From NCBI GenBank assembly GCA_964624145.1, contig CAZUXT010000001.1:186001-250000 (forward strand): a stretch of DNA of 64,000 nucleotides, in the 5' to 3' direction. Positions 1 to 8,751 of the stretch are shown here, one piece after another. This stretch comes from WJMT01 sp964624145 (GTDB lineage: Bacteria > Acidobacteriota > Aminicenantia > Aminicenantales > Aminicenantaceae). Below the pieces are notes generated by a model that was not told where the DNA came from, did no database searches, and saw nothing but the letters and a program-made list of their open reading frames with translations. Each line of letters starts with the position of its first letter. The stretch's first letter is position 1. A program made the translations under genes and the position numbers.

Positions 1-1289
1 GTTTCCATAGCCTGTAACGCAGGAGCATAAAGGGTTTGAATAACAAAACGGTTAAGCACCTGGTATCTTCCTTTAGGTTCTTTCTCCTCGGCATCCCCTT
101 CTTTTTTTGGTTTCGCTTCTTTGAGTATTTCTTTGACCACAGCGATCTCTTCAAGGATATCATCCTGTTTTCTGTAGACATTTTTAGCTTTTTCAATGAA
201 TTCATCCAGGTCAATGCCCGTATTCTTGAGAAAATCCTTATCTTTTATCAGCTCATTCAGTTTTTCCGCCAGCTCCTGTTCGTCCTCTGCGGAAACCGGT
301 TCGAAATCAAGCATCTTCATAAGAGCCGGGTCTATTTTATACGATTTGAATTTATTGAAATAATAACCGTCTTTGAAAACACTCCCCCCTCTGTAAAGCT
401 GCCTGTTCTCTCTCTGGTCCAGACCCAGGTCGACTTCTTCGTCCATTCGTAGATAGACGATATCAGGGTTTTTGGGATATATGGTCAGACCGTTCCAGCC
501 GGTCTTTATATCCATGGGCAGTCCATTGGTCAATTTTTTCCAGGTGCTTCCCCCGTCAACTGACTTATAGAAATGGTTCTCAGGCTGCCTGTCGATAAAA
601 GTCCACGTCCTTCTATGAGTCTTGTAAGCGGCGGCAATGATCACATCCGAATTCGTTGGATCAATGACAAAATCGCCTACTCCTCTGTCCTTAAGATCCA
701 GCACTTGTTTCCAGGTCTTTCCTCCGTCTTCTGTTTTATACAATCCCCTTTGACAATCCATCTCATTATCATACAGCTTTCCCTCAGATGCCACATAAAC
801 GACATCCGGATTGTCATGGGCCACGGCTATCTTAGGAATGAAATAAGTATCTTCCAGCCCTATATGGGTCCATGTTTTCCCTGCATCGTCAGATCTCCAC
901 ATCCCATTCCCGTGCGCACTTGACCTGGCATGCAGCGCCTCGCCGGTACCAACATAGACTCTCTGCGGATCTGACGGAGCCAGCTCAATGTTTCCTATGC
1001 TCATGTTCCCATAATCATCAAATATGGGTTCGAAACTGATTCCTCCGTCCTCAGTCTTCCATATGCCGCCCGATGCTGTCGCTACGTAATAGAGTTTACT
1101 CTGGTCTCTGGGAACGGCAAAATCCGTAATCCTTCCCGAAAATGTAAAGGGTCCTATATTTCTCCATTTGAATACATCTAACTGCTCTTCAGAGAGGACT
1201 TTTTCTCCCATGAGCGTGCTCTGAAAAAGAAATATCAGAGCAAACGATGCGGCCAATAAGGTAAAACACGATGATTTGTTTTTTCTCAT
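1..1289 (-). CDS. BNR/VPS10-type beta-propeller exported protein (3' part cut by window edge)
   Basis: Reading the minus strand from an ATG at 1289 gives an open frame to the window edge (about 429 codons, no stop seen). A signal peptide is followed by repeats of the BNR/sortilin kind, such as GIWKTEDGG, GMWRSDDAGKTW, GLYKTEDGGKTW and FYKSVDGGSTW, with VYVGTGEA between blades. This is the signature of secreted multi-blade propeller proteins often annotated as glycosyl hydrolase or VPS10-domain proteins; the substrate cannot be read from sequence. After the propeller comes a charged helical stretch (about residues 345-420). A strong SD (GGAGGAAAG) precedes the ATG. It starts 36 bp after the end of uvrA on the same strand and may be co-transcribed with it. 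The family call is good; the enzymatic role is unknown. Confidence 0.8.
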   Translation of the reverse strand, partial: MRKNKSSCFTLLAASFALIFLFQSTLMGEKVLSEEQLDVFKWRNIGPFTFSGRITDFAVPRDQSKLYYVATASGGIWKTEDGGISFEPIFDDYGNMSIGNIELAPSDPQRVYVGTGEALHARSSAHGNGMWRSDDAGKTWTHIGLEDTYFIPKIAVAHDNPDVVYVASEGKLYDNEMDCQRGLYKTEDGGKTWKQVLDLKDRGVGDFVIDPTNSDVIIAAAYKTHRRTWTFIDRQPENHFYKSVDGGSTWKKLTNGLPMDIKTGWNGLTIYPKNPDIVYLRMDEEVDLGLDQRENRQLYRGGSVFKDGYYFNKFKSYKIDPALMKMLDFEPVSAEDEQELAEKLNELIKDKDFLKNTGIDLDEFIEKAKNVYRKQDDILEEIAVVKEILKEAKPKKEGDAEEKEPKGRYQVLNRFVIQTLYAPALQAME

Positions 1290-1325
1290 CTTTCCTCCAT
1301 TCTTTTCTTTTATTTCAAATCAATC

Positions 1326-3830
1326 TTACATTTCACTGAAATGTTTTTTCAAGAACTGACCGGTATAAGATCTTTTTTCCTTTGAAACCTCCTCAGGGGA
1401 CCCTGCGGCCACAATACGGCCGCCTTTATCTCCTCCACCGGGCCCTAAATCAATAATATAATCCGCAAATTTAATAACATCAAGGTTATGTTCGATCACT
1501 ATGACCGTATTCCCTAAATTAACAAGCTCGGAAAGCACGTTCAAAAGCTTTAATACGTCATCAAAATGAAGACCTGTTGTGGGTTCATCCAAAATATAAA
1601 GAGTCTGCCCTGTATTTTTACGGCTCAGCTCTTTAGTCAGTTTGATCCTCTGGGCCTCTCCTCCCGAAAGATGGGGGGCTGGCTGCCCGAGCCGCAAATA
1701 CCCTAACCCGACCCTTTTCAGGATTCCCAATTTTGATTTCAGCTTCGGGTGGGCCTTCAGATATTCATAAGCTTCACTCACTGTCATCTCAAGAAAATCC
1801 GCAATATTCTTCCCTCTATAACGCACTTCAAGAGTTTCCTTATTATACCTTTTGCCTCCGCACCTGTCACATGTGACATACACATCAGGAAGAAAATGCA
1901 TCTCAATTTTTTTTGATCCGGCACCCCGGCATTCCTCACATCGACCTCCCGGAACATTAAAACTGAAGCGGCTCCGTTTGTATCCTCTTATTTTTGCCTC
2001 GGGTGTCATGGCAAACAGGTTTCTCAACTCAGTAAACAAACCGGTATAGGTCGCTGGATTGGAGCGGGGAGTCCTCCCAATGGGCTTTTGGTCAACAGAC
2101 ACCACCTTATTGATGCTTTCCAATCCGGTTATGGAATCATGAGCCCCCGCTTTTACTTTTGAATTATGAAAAATATTTGAAAGCTTCTTATACAGGATAT
2201 CATAGACCAGCGTGCTTTTCCCTGAACCGGAAAGCCCGGTTACCACAGTAAAAGCGGAAAGAGGAAACGGCACATCGATCTTTTTCAGATTATGTTCTGA
2301 AGCTTTTTTTACGGTCACCCATTTTTCAGGAACCCTCCTTTTCTCGGGCACAGGGATGAATTTTTCATGCCTTAGATATTCGGATGTCAGTGAATTATAA
2401 AGCGTGACAATCCTATCATAATCTCCTTCAGCAACTTTTTCTCCTCCTTTTTCCCCTGCCCCGGGGCCTAAATCTAAAATATAATCCGCAGAGCGTATCG
2501 TCTGTTCATCATGCTCCACCACAACAACCGAATTGCCCTGGTCTCTTATTTCTCTCAGCAGAGAGATAAGCCTTTTGTTATCTCTCTGGTGAAGACCAAT
2601 GGTCGGTTCATCCAGTACATAAAGGACGCCGCGCAGCTGCATGCCTATCTGTGCGGCCAGCCGTATCCGGCGCGCTTCGCCTCCTGAAAGTGAAGAGGTG
2701 GTCCTTGCCAGATGAAGATAGGACATACCCAATCTGTCAATAATATGAAGACGCGATGCGATCTCTTTTAAAATCCTGGAAGCAATAAAGTGGTTTCCTC
2801 CTTTAAACTCAAATCCTTTGATTTCTTCCATCAGCCTGTTTATTGGGAGAGAGCTCAGTTGAAAAATGTCCCTGCCTCCTATCTTTACACAAGTGCTCTC
2901 TTTTTTGAGTCGGCTCCCCTTGCAAAAAGGACAGAGGTCATCGCTCACCTGAGGATTCCCGCGGCTGTCTGTCATGGTCTGGAATCCAATTCCATTGCAG
3001 TGCGGACAAGCCCCGTAAGGGCTGTTGAAAGAAAATGTTCTGGGCTCCAGTTCAGGAAGATTGATCTCGCAGTAAGGGCATATGAGATTCAAAGAGTAAA
3101 AAGCTTCATCTCCTTCAGCATCCAAAAGGAGCAGATCTCCATCTGATATTTCCAGGGCTCTGTCAACCGCTTCCTTAATCCTCAGGGCTGATTTCTCTGA
3201 TACAGACACTTCATCTATGAGAAGTTCGATATTGTGCACTTTGGTTTTAGCCAGGTGTATTTCATCCTCCAGTTCATAAAATTTTCCGTCCGCCCTCACC
3301 CGGAGAAATCCTTTCCTTCTCATCCTTTCAAAAAGCTTAACGTATTCACCCTTTCTTCCCTTTATCAGCGGAGAGAGGATTCTCACAGTGCGGCCTTTGC
3401 TTTTTTGTTTGATTCTCTCTAGTATCTGATCCGAAGTCTGGGAGCTGACCTTCCGGCCGCATTCAGGACAGTGAGGAGTTCCCACTCGAGCAAACAGCAG
3501 CCTGAGGAAATCATATATTTCGGTGACGGTCCCAACCGTGGACCGCGGATTCGTTGATATGGTCTTCTGGTCAATAGAAATGGAAGGAGATATCCCCTCG
3601 ATCGACTCAACCTCTGGTTTCTCCATCTGTTCAATGTACTGCCTGGCATAGGTTGAAAGGCATTCTATATATCTTCTCTGACCTTCGGCAAACAGGGTAT
3701 CAAAGGCGAGGGATGATTTGCCCGAACCGCTGGGCCCGGTAACAACAATCATCTTGTTTCTCGGGAGGTTCACATCAATGTTTTTAAGATTATGCTGGGC
3801 GGCGTTCTTTATTCTTATCTCATTCAGCAT
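1326..3830 (-). CDS. uvrA: UvrA excinuclease subunit A, short form lacking the insertion domain
   Basis: DNA-damage recognition ATPase of nucleotide excision repair, working with UvrB and UvrC in the cytoplasm. It has two ABC ATPase halves: Walker A GPSGSGKSS near residue 32 and GLSGSGKST in the C half, LSGGEA signatures in both, and LDEPT Walker B motifs. The first zinc module is CPYC..CPHC. The second is CEEC..CDRC, flanking the conserved EMHFLPDVY segment. The UvrB-binding region (about residues 120-245) is present. The protein is 834 aa against about 940 for the family: right after GACPHCNGIGFQ the sequence jumps almost at once to CPFCKGSRL, so the roughly 100-residue insertion domain of signature domain I is missing. 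A candidate promoter lies 8 nt before the ATG with no good SD. Identification is firm. Confidence 0.96.
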   Translation of the reverse strand: MLNEIRIKNAAQHNLKNIDVNLPRNKMIVVTGPSGSGKSSLAFDTLFAEGQRRYIECLSTYARQYIEQMEKPEVESIEGISPSISIDQKTISTNPRSTVGTVTEIYDFLRLLFARVGTPHCPECGRKVSSQTSDQILERIKQKSKGRTVRILSPLIKGRKGEYVKLFERMRRKGFLRVRADGKFYELEDEIHLAKTKVHNIELLIDEVSVSEKSALRIKEAVDRALEISDGDLLLLDAEGDEAFYSLNLICPYCEINLPELEPRTFSFNSPYGACPHCNGIGFQTMTDSRGNPQVSDDLCPFCKGSRLKKESTCVKIGGRDIFQLSSLPINRLMEEIKGFEFKGGNHFIASRILKEIASRLHIIDRLGMSYLHLARTTSSLSGGEARRIRLAAQIGMQLRGVLYVLDEPTIGLHQRDNKRLISLLREIRDQGNSVVVVEHDEQTIRSADYILDLGPGAGEKGGEKVAEGDYDRIVTLYNSLTSEYLRHEKFIPVPEKRRVPEKWVTVKKASEHNLKKIDVPFPLSAFTVVTGLSGSGKSTLVYDILYKKLSNIFHNSKVKAGAHDSITGLESINKVVSVDQKPIGRTPRSNPATYTGLFTELRNLFAMTPEAKIRGYKRSRFSFNVPGGRCEECRGAGSKKIEMHFLPDVYVTCDRCGGKRYNKETLEVRYRGKNIADFLEMTVSEAYEYLKAHPKLKSKLGILKRVGLGYLRLGQPAPHLSGGEAQRIKLTKELSRKNTGQTLYILDEPTTGLHFDDVLKLLNVLSELVNLGNTVIVIEHNLDVIKFADYIIDLGPGGGDKGGRIVAAGSPEEVSKEKRSYTGQFLKKHFSEM

Positions 3831-3838
3831 GACCGGAT

Positions 3839-3867
3839 ATTTTATTCCATTCTCCTCATTTAGGCAA
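3839..3867 (-). promoter_or_regulatory. Candidate uvrA promoter, near-leaderless
   Basis: On the minus strand TTGCCT (3867-3862), 17 bp, then TAAAAT (3844-3839), ending 8 nt before the uvrA ATG at 3830. The predicted transcript would start at or beside the start codon. The repeat element begins at the base next to the -35 box (3868). No LexA-like operator was recognised. Confidence 0.5.
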
Positions 3868-4130
3868 TAGGGGACATCCCATTAGGTACCACCCTATAAA
3901 CTGAAAAAGCATACCGAAAAACTTCTTTTCAAAGTAATAAATATAATCCATACCTTCAGTCAATAATAGCAGGAAGGAAAGTTCATGCAGAGATCCCCGA
4001 TAAATTTAACAGATAATAGTAAATGTCAACAGAGATTCCAAGAATATGCTCTGTAATCAAGACCTCACGACTCAATATTGGATAATGTATTTAAAATTGA
4101 ATAGGGTGGTACCTAATGGGACGTCCCCTA
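3868..4130. repeat. 263-bp element with 30-bp terminal inverted repeats (MITE/REP-like)
   Basis: The left arm (3868-3897) and the right arm (4101-4130) are reverse complements over 30 bp with one mismatch. The arms contain GGGACRTCCC and the palindrome GGTACC. The roughly 200 bp between them are AT-rich and carry no convincing ORF. This fits a non-autonomous mobile or REP-type palindromic element lying between uvrA and the gene at 4222, and with it the 391-bp intergenic space 3831-4221 is essentially explained. No transposase is present. Confidence 0.75.
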
Positions 4131-4221
4131 ATACTAATATATCACTTGCATGAATAGAATCATTCTTTTATTATGATTTGTTGAAAGGCTTTTCTTTCTA
4201 AATTTATTTTAACAGCAGAAG

Positions 4222-5595
4222 ATGAAAAAATATCATGCTTTTTTTCTCATTGCCTTTTTATTGCTTCTTTGTTCCATAGCCATGATCTTTTTCCCCTTGC
4301 CTGATAGGTCTTATTCAGGTTTCGACAAAAATCTCAACATAGTATTAATAACTGTAGACGCCCTAAGGTCAGATAGTATGAGTTGTTACGGATACCAATA
4401 TGAAACCTGTGCCAATATAGACGAATTCTCAAAAAAATCATTATTGTTTAAAAATACATACTGCACTATTCCAAAAACATCAGCATCTATTGCTTCAATA
4501 ATGACAGGACTTCACCCATATGTTCATAAAACAAGACCCACTCAAGGTCCTCTAGCCTCCAAAAATATCACAATAGCTGAGGCATTAAGGCTGAAAGGTT
4601 ATTATAATTATGCCGTTGTAGATAATGCGAATTTATCAAAAACTTTTCAATTCAACCAGGGATTTAATGAATATATTGAAGTATGGGAGAACATAGATGA
4701 TAAAAAAGAGTCAACTCAATATATAACGGAAAAAGGAATTAAATTTTTAAACAAAAAAAGGGACACTCCATTTTTTTTATGGCTTCACTATATGGAAACA
4801 CATACACCTTATATGCCCCCTGAAAAATATATCGAGCAAAAAAATAAAGGAAGAGACATAACAAAAATAGAAAATAAAATTGTGGCTGGAACCATACATG
4901 AACGCACACTTTTAGAAGAGCATCACTTTGAAGGATACTTCACTTCCTTATATGAAGGAGCTATAAAATATGCAGATGAGGAAATAGGTAAGATCATTGA
5001 CTTGTTCTACAAAAATAATTGGCATAAGAATACTCTATTCATTATCTCTTCAGATCATGGAGAGGACCTAGGAGAATATAATTATTTCTTTAACCATGGG
5101 ATGTTGACTTTTAATCCTGGTATTAGAGTCCCCTTGATCGTCTATATGCCGGGCTTTAAACCAAAAGTCATAACAAGACCTGTAAGTCTTATGGACATTT
5201 ACCCAACAATACTGCATATAGTTGGATTACAGCCCCATCAAGATATTCAAGGCATCTCTCTTCTCCGCAAATATAAAAAGAGACTTTTATACATAATCGG
5301 ATCAGGAAGCTTTTCTGTAATTACCAGAAACGTATATCATTTTACATATCTGACACCAAGTACCTGTGAAAAATTAAACACTCAAAACCGATATCTTTTT
5401 AATTTCTATAATGACCCCCATGAAAAAAACAATATAATAACAAAGCACCGAATTTTATCTGAGCGACTGGAGAAAAACTATAATGAATACAGGTCAATTC
5501 ATAATTACCTGGATCTCTATAAAAAAACAGAAGAAGTCAAAAAATTATCAGAAAAAGCATTGGAAAATTTAAAGACACTGGGATATATTAAATGA
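4222..5595 (+). CDS. Alkaline-phosphatase-superfamily (sulfatase-like) enzyme, Thr nucleophile
   Basis: A 457-aa protein with an N-terminal membrane anchor or signal (residues 5-25) and a sulfatase-fold core. Metal-site motifs are VDALRSD (residues 45-51) and SDHGED near residue 275, with HYMETHTPY and FNHG in between. In formylglycine sulfatases the nucleophile motif is C/S-x-P-S-R. Here the aligned stretch is T86-S-A-S-I-A-S, so the nucleophile would be Thr and the Arg is gone. That resembles Thr-dependent phospho- or phosphoethanolamine/phosphoglycerol transferases more than true sulfatases, but the substrate is unknown. The gene is clearly more AT-rich than its neighbours and sits just beyond a mobile-like repeat, so transfer is possible. 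No strong SD; TTGAAA-18-TATTTT lies 11 nt before the ATG. Confidence 0.78.
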   Translation: MKKYHAFFLIAFLLLLCSIAMIFFPLPDRSYSGFDKNLNIVLITVDALRSDSMSCYGYQYETCANIDEFSKKSLLFKNTYCTIPKTSASIASIMTGLHPYVHKTRPTQGPLASKNITIAEALRLKGYYNYAVVDNANLSKTFQFNQGFNEYIEVWENIDDKKESTQYITEKGIKFLNKKRDTPFFLWLHYMETHTPYMPPEKYIEQKNKGRDITKIENKIVAGTIHERTLLEEHHFEGYFTSLYEGAIKYADEEIGKIIDLFYKNNWHKNTLFIISSDHGEDLGEYNYFFNHGMLTFNPGIRVPLIVYMPGFKPKVITRPVSLMDIYPTILHIVGLQPHQDIQGISLLRKYKKRLLYIIGSGSFSVITRNVYHFTYLTPSTCEKLNTQNRYLFNFYNDPHEKNNIITKHRILSERLEKNYNEYRSIHNYLDLYKKTEEVKKLSEKALENLKTLGYIK

Positions 5596-5731
5596 TATAA
5601 ACTTTAATTCCGAACACTATTCACTTGCCTGAACCATTTCATTTTTTTATTATCAATATATAAAATATTAAATAAGAGGAAAACACCGGACACATTCAAA
5701 TTGATAGAAAAGAATTTTTTAAAGGAATCAA

Positions 5732-8086
5732 GTGATTAAAACTATGGAAAAGAGCCTATCGAAATCCTTAGACAGATTAAAAGTCATGGGAAGCCGCTCT
5801 AACTCCATTAAAATCATAAAGCACATCCCTCCGAGACTGGGCTGCTTCAAAGAATACCCATCAGACATCCATCCCTCACTTGTCAAGGCGTTCAAGCAAA
5901 AAGGATTCTCCAGGCTTTATACGCACCAGTTCGATTCCTGGCAGCTTTCTCAAGAAAAGAGAAACACCGTGGTCGTCACTCCCACAGCCTCGGGAAAAAC
6001 CCTCTGCTATAACCTTCCGGTGCTGGACTCCGTCCTGAAAAATCCCTCGGCAAGGTCCATATATATCTTCCCGACAAAAGCTCTTTCCCAGGATCAGAGA
6101 GCGGAACTGGACGACACCATTGCTCTTTTACCGGAGGAGGTCAGGATTTTCACCTATGATGGGGACACTCCCCAGGATGCCCGGAAAGCCATAAGAGCCA
6201 GGGGACATATCATTATAACAAATCCTGACATGCTCCACACAGGCATTCTTCCCCACCATACAAAATGGATCAAACTGTTTGAAAATTTGAAATATATCGT
6301 TATTGACGAGCTTCATAATTACAGAGGCATATTTGGAAGTCATCTCGCAAATATATTGAGAAGGCTAAAAAGGATAGCCCATTTTTACGGGACTTCACCC
6401 CAGTTTATTCTCTGTACGGCGACCATTGCCAATCCTGTTGAAATGGCACAAAAAACCATTGAAGAGCCTGTTTCTCTCGTTGATGAAAACGGGGCTCCGA
6501 GCGGAGAAAAATATTTCATGTTCTACAATCCTCCTGTTGTGAACAAATACCTGGGGATAAGACGCTCTTATGTGAACGAGGCCAGATCCGTGGCTTCTGT
6601 TTTTCTTAAACAAAAGCTCCAGACCATTGTTTTTGCCCAGAGCCGCCTTATCACAGAAGTTCTCCTTACCTATCTCAAACACGACTTTGAAAACAAAATT
6701 CAATATGAAGGATTGATACGGGGATACCGCGGGGGGTACCTCCCGAAAAAACGAAGAGAGATCGAAAAAAAATTAAGGGAGGGTAAAATCCTCGGCGTGG
6801 TCTCCACAAATGCCCTGGAGCTGGGTATTGATATAGGCAGCCTGGACGTGGCTGTTCTTGCAGGATATCCGGGCTCTATTTCTAGCACCTGGCAAAGGGC
6901 AGGCAGAGCAGGACGCAAATCAGGTGCTTCCTGCGCTGTTCTCATCGCCTCGAGTTCGCCTTTGGACCAATTCATCATCAACAATCCGGACTATTTCTTT
7001 TCAAAAAACCCGGAGAAGTCTCTGATAAACCCTGATAACCTGTCCATCCTTGTAAACCATGTAGAGTGCGCCGCTTTCGAACTCCCCTTTAAAGACGGAG
7101 AAAAATTCGGCCGTATTGAAATCAGCGACATTCTCCATTTTCTTGAAGATGAAAACCTCGTCACGCATTCAAAAGACAAATGGTACTGGACGTCTGATGC
7201 TTATCCTGCAGACGGAGTGAGCCTCAGGAGCATAAGCTCTGATAATTTTGTCGTTGTGGACACCACAAAAAAAACAGACGTGGTCGCAGAGGTCGATTTT
7301 CCAGCCGCCCTCACGACCCTTCATCCTAAAGCGATCTACATGTGCGAGGGAGTGCAGTATTATGTGGAAAAACTCGACTTTGAGCAGAGAAAAGCCTATG
7401 TAAAGAAGACGGATGTGGATTACTATACGGATGCTATAGATTATACAAAAATCAAAATATTAGACGAATTCGGCCAGAAAGACCTGGGAAACTGCCGTAC
7501 ATCCCACGGAGAAGTCCATGTGGCAACTCAGGTCGTTGGCTTTAAGAAAATCAAATTCCATACAATGGAAAATGTGGGAGCCGGGGATTTGAATCTTCCT
7601 CAGAATGAAATGCACACTACGGCTTACTGGCTTACCATACCGGCCCCTATCCTTGAGTCCCTTGATTTTTCAACAGAACAAAAAATAAACGGGCTTTTTG
7701 GCTTGTCCTACTGCCTGCATCATGTCTCGCCTATTTTTATGATGTGCGATCTGCACGATATCGGAGTATCCGTTGGAGATAACTCCACCGGAAAGTCTGT
7801 CCCTCCCAGAGACATAAGAATTAAAATGATGAAAGAGGAAAGACCTATAGACTTTTCTCAAGAAGACTTTGAGCCCAATATATTCATTTATGATAATTTC
7901 CCGGGAGGCATCGGGTTGAGTCCTTCTCTTTTTGAACTTGAGAAGAGGCTTCTTGAATACTGTCTGAAAACCATACGGGCGTGCCCTTGTAAAGAAGGGT
8001 GCCCCTCCTGTGTGGGGCCCACCAAAGAAAGCGGCCTGTTTGCCAAACAGGTCGCGCTCAAAATATGCGAGACCCTGCTATATTGA
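5732..8086 (+). CDS. MrfA/YprA-like DExH helicase with C-terminal DUF1998 Cys cluster
   Basis: A 784-aa superfamily 2 helicase. Motif I is TPTASGKT (K89), motif II DELH near residue 192, motif III TATIANP. The helicase C lobe has TNALELGIDIG and QRAGRAGR, the motif V and VI regions. The C terminus carries CPCKEGCPSCVGP, the four-Cys cluster typical of DUF1998/MZB domains. This architecture matches bacterial MrfA (mitomycin repair factor A), a 3'-5' helicase in UvrABC-independent excision repair, and the similar YprA group. The role here is inferred from the family. Start is taken as GTG 5732 because AAAGGA lies 5 nt upstream; ATG 5744 is the alternative. The 3' end overlaps the convergent potassium gene by 9 bp. 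Confidence 0.88.
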   Translation: MIKTMEKSLSKSLDRLKVMGSRSNSIKIIKHIPPRLGCFKEYPSDIHPSLVKAFKQKGFSRLYTHQFDSWQLSQEKRNTVVVTPTASGKTLCYNLPVLDSVLKNPSARSIYIFPTKALSQDQRAELDDTIALLPEEVRIFTYDGDTPQDARKAIRARGHIIITNPDMLHTGILPHHTKWIKLFENLKYIVIDELHNYRGIFGSHLANILRRLKRIAHFYGTSPQFILCTATIANPVEMAQKTIEEPVSLVDENGAPSGEKYFMFYNPPVVNKYLGIRRSYVNEARSVASVFLKQKLQTIVFAQSRLITEVLLTYLKHDFENKIQYEGLIRGYRGGYLPKKRREIEKKLREGKILGVVSTNALELGIDIGSLDVAVLAGYPGSISSTWQRAGRAGRKSGASCAVLIASSSPLDQFIINNPDYFFSKNPEKSLINPDNLSILVNHVECAAFELPFKDGEKFGRIEISDILHFLEDENLVTHSKDKWYWTSDAYPADGVSLRSISSDNFVVVDTTKKTDVVAEVDFPAALTTLHPKAIYMCEGVQYYVEKLDFEQRKAYVKKTDVDYYTDAIDYTKIKILDEFGQKDLGNCRTSHGEVHVATQVVGFKKIKFHTMENVGAGDLNLPQNEMHTTAYWLTIPAPILESLDFSTEQKINGLFGLSYCLHHVSPIFMMCDLHDIGVSVGDNSTGKSVPPRDIRIKMMKEERPIDFSQEDFEPNIFIYDNFPGGIGLSPSLFELEKRLLEYCLKTIRACPCKEGCPSCVGPTKESGLFAKQVALKICETLLY

Positions 8087-8728
8087 GCTGATTTTTTTCA
8101 GCTTCTTTTTTGGCCCTATAACCACAAGAACATCACTATCTTTGATGACAAAATCAGCTTTGGGTATCAGAGTGGTCTTTTCCGGCACCAGGCCTTTGAC
8201 CGCGATGACCTGTATCTCAAACCTGTTTATCAAATCCAATTCCCTTAAATTTTTCCCTATGAATTCCTCGGGCGGAGCAATTTCCCTTAACTCAATGCCT
8301 GAGGATAAAGGGAGAGACTCAAGCACATTGGGATTGCTCAGTTTTAAGGCGGTTTTGACCGCCATGTCCCTCTCAGGATAAATGACATCCGTCGCCCCTA
8401 CTGCTTCCAGGATCTTGGCATGGTCTTCGGAGAGAGCTTTGGCTATGATCCGCTTTATATGCATCCCTGAAAGATAATGCACGGCAAGTATGGACCCTTC
8501 CATATTAGGTCCCAAGCTTATAATGACCACATCCATTTCCTGAATTCCGACTGCCTGAAGATTCTCTTTGTCCGCAGCCTCCATATGAACGGCATGTGAA
8601 GAAAAATTCTTCATCCTGTCAACTCTTTCCTTGTCTTTGTCAATGGCTAAAACATCTTCTCCCATCTCAAATAAAGTTTTTGCAATATGAAAACCAAAAC
8701 TTCCCAGGCCAATAACTCCAAATTTCAT
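8078..8728 (-). CDS. ktrA: KtrA/TrkA potassium uptake regulatory subunit (RCK)
   Basis: Cytoplasmic gating subunit of a K+ uptake channel. 216 aa, one RCK_N Rossmann domain starting VIGLGSFGFHIAKTL (a GxGxxG nucleotide-binding turn), an acidic DKD after the second strand, then an RCK_C/TrkA_C domain (about residues 135-216). This single-RCK length is the KtrA size; TrkA proper has two tandem copies. SD CAGGAG precedes the ATG. It lies 23 bp downstream of the channel subunit gene in the same operon. The stop codon is inside the tail of the convergent helicase gene. Confidence 0.93.
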   Translation of the reverse strand: MKFGVIGLGSFGFHIAKTLFEMGEDVLAIDKDKERVDRMKNFSSHAVHMEAADKENLQAVGIQEMDVVIISLGPNMEGSILAVHYLSGMHIKRIIAKALSEDHAKILEAVGATDVIYPERDMAVKTALKLSNPNVLESLPLSSGIELREIAPPEEFIGKNLRELDLINRFEIQVIAVKGLVPEKTTLIPKADFVIKDSDVLVVIGPKKKLKKISSI

Positions 8729-8751
8729 TTCTAAACTCCTGATGGAAAATT

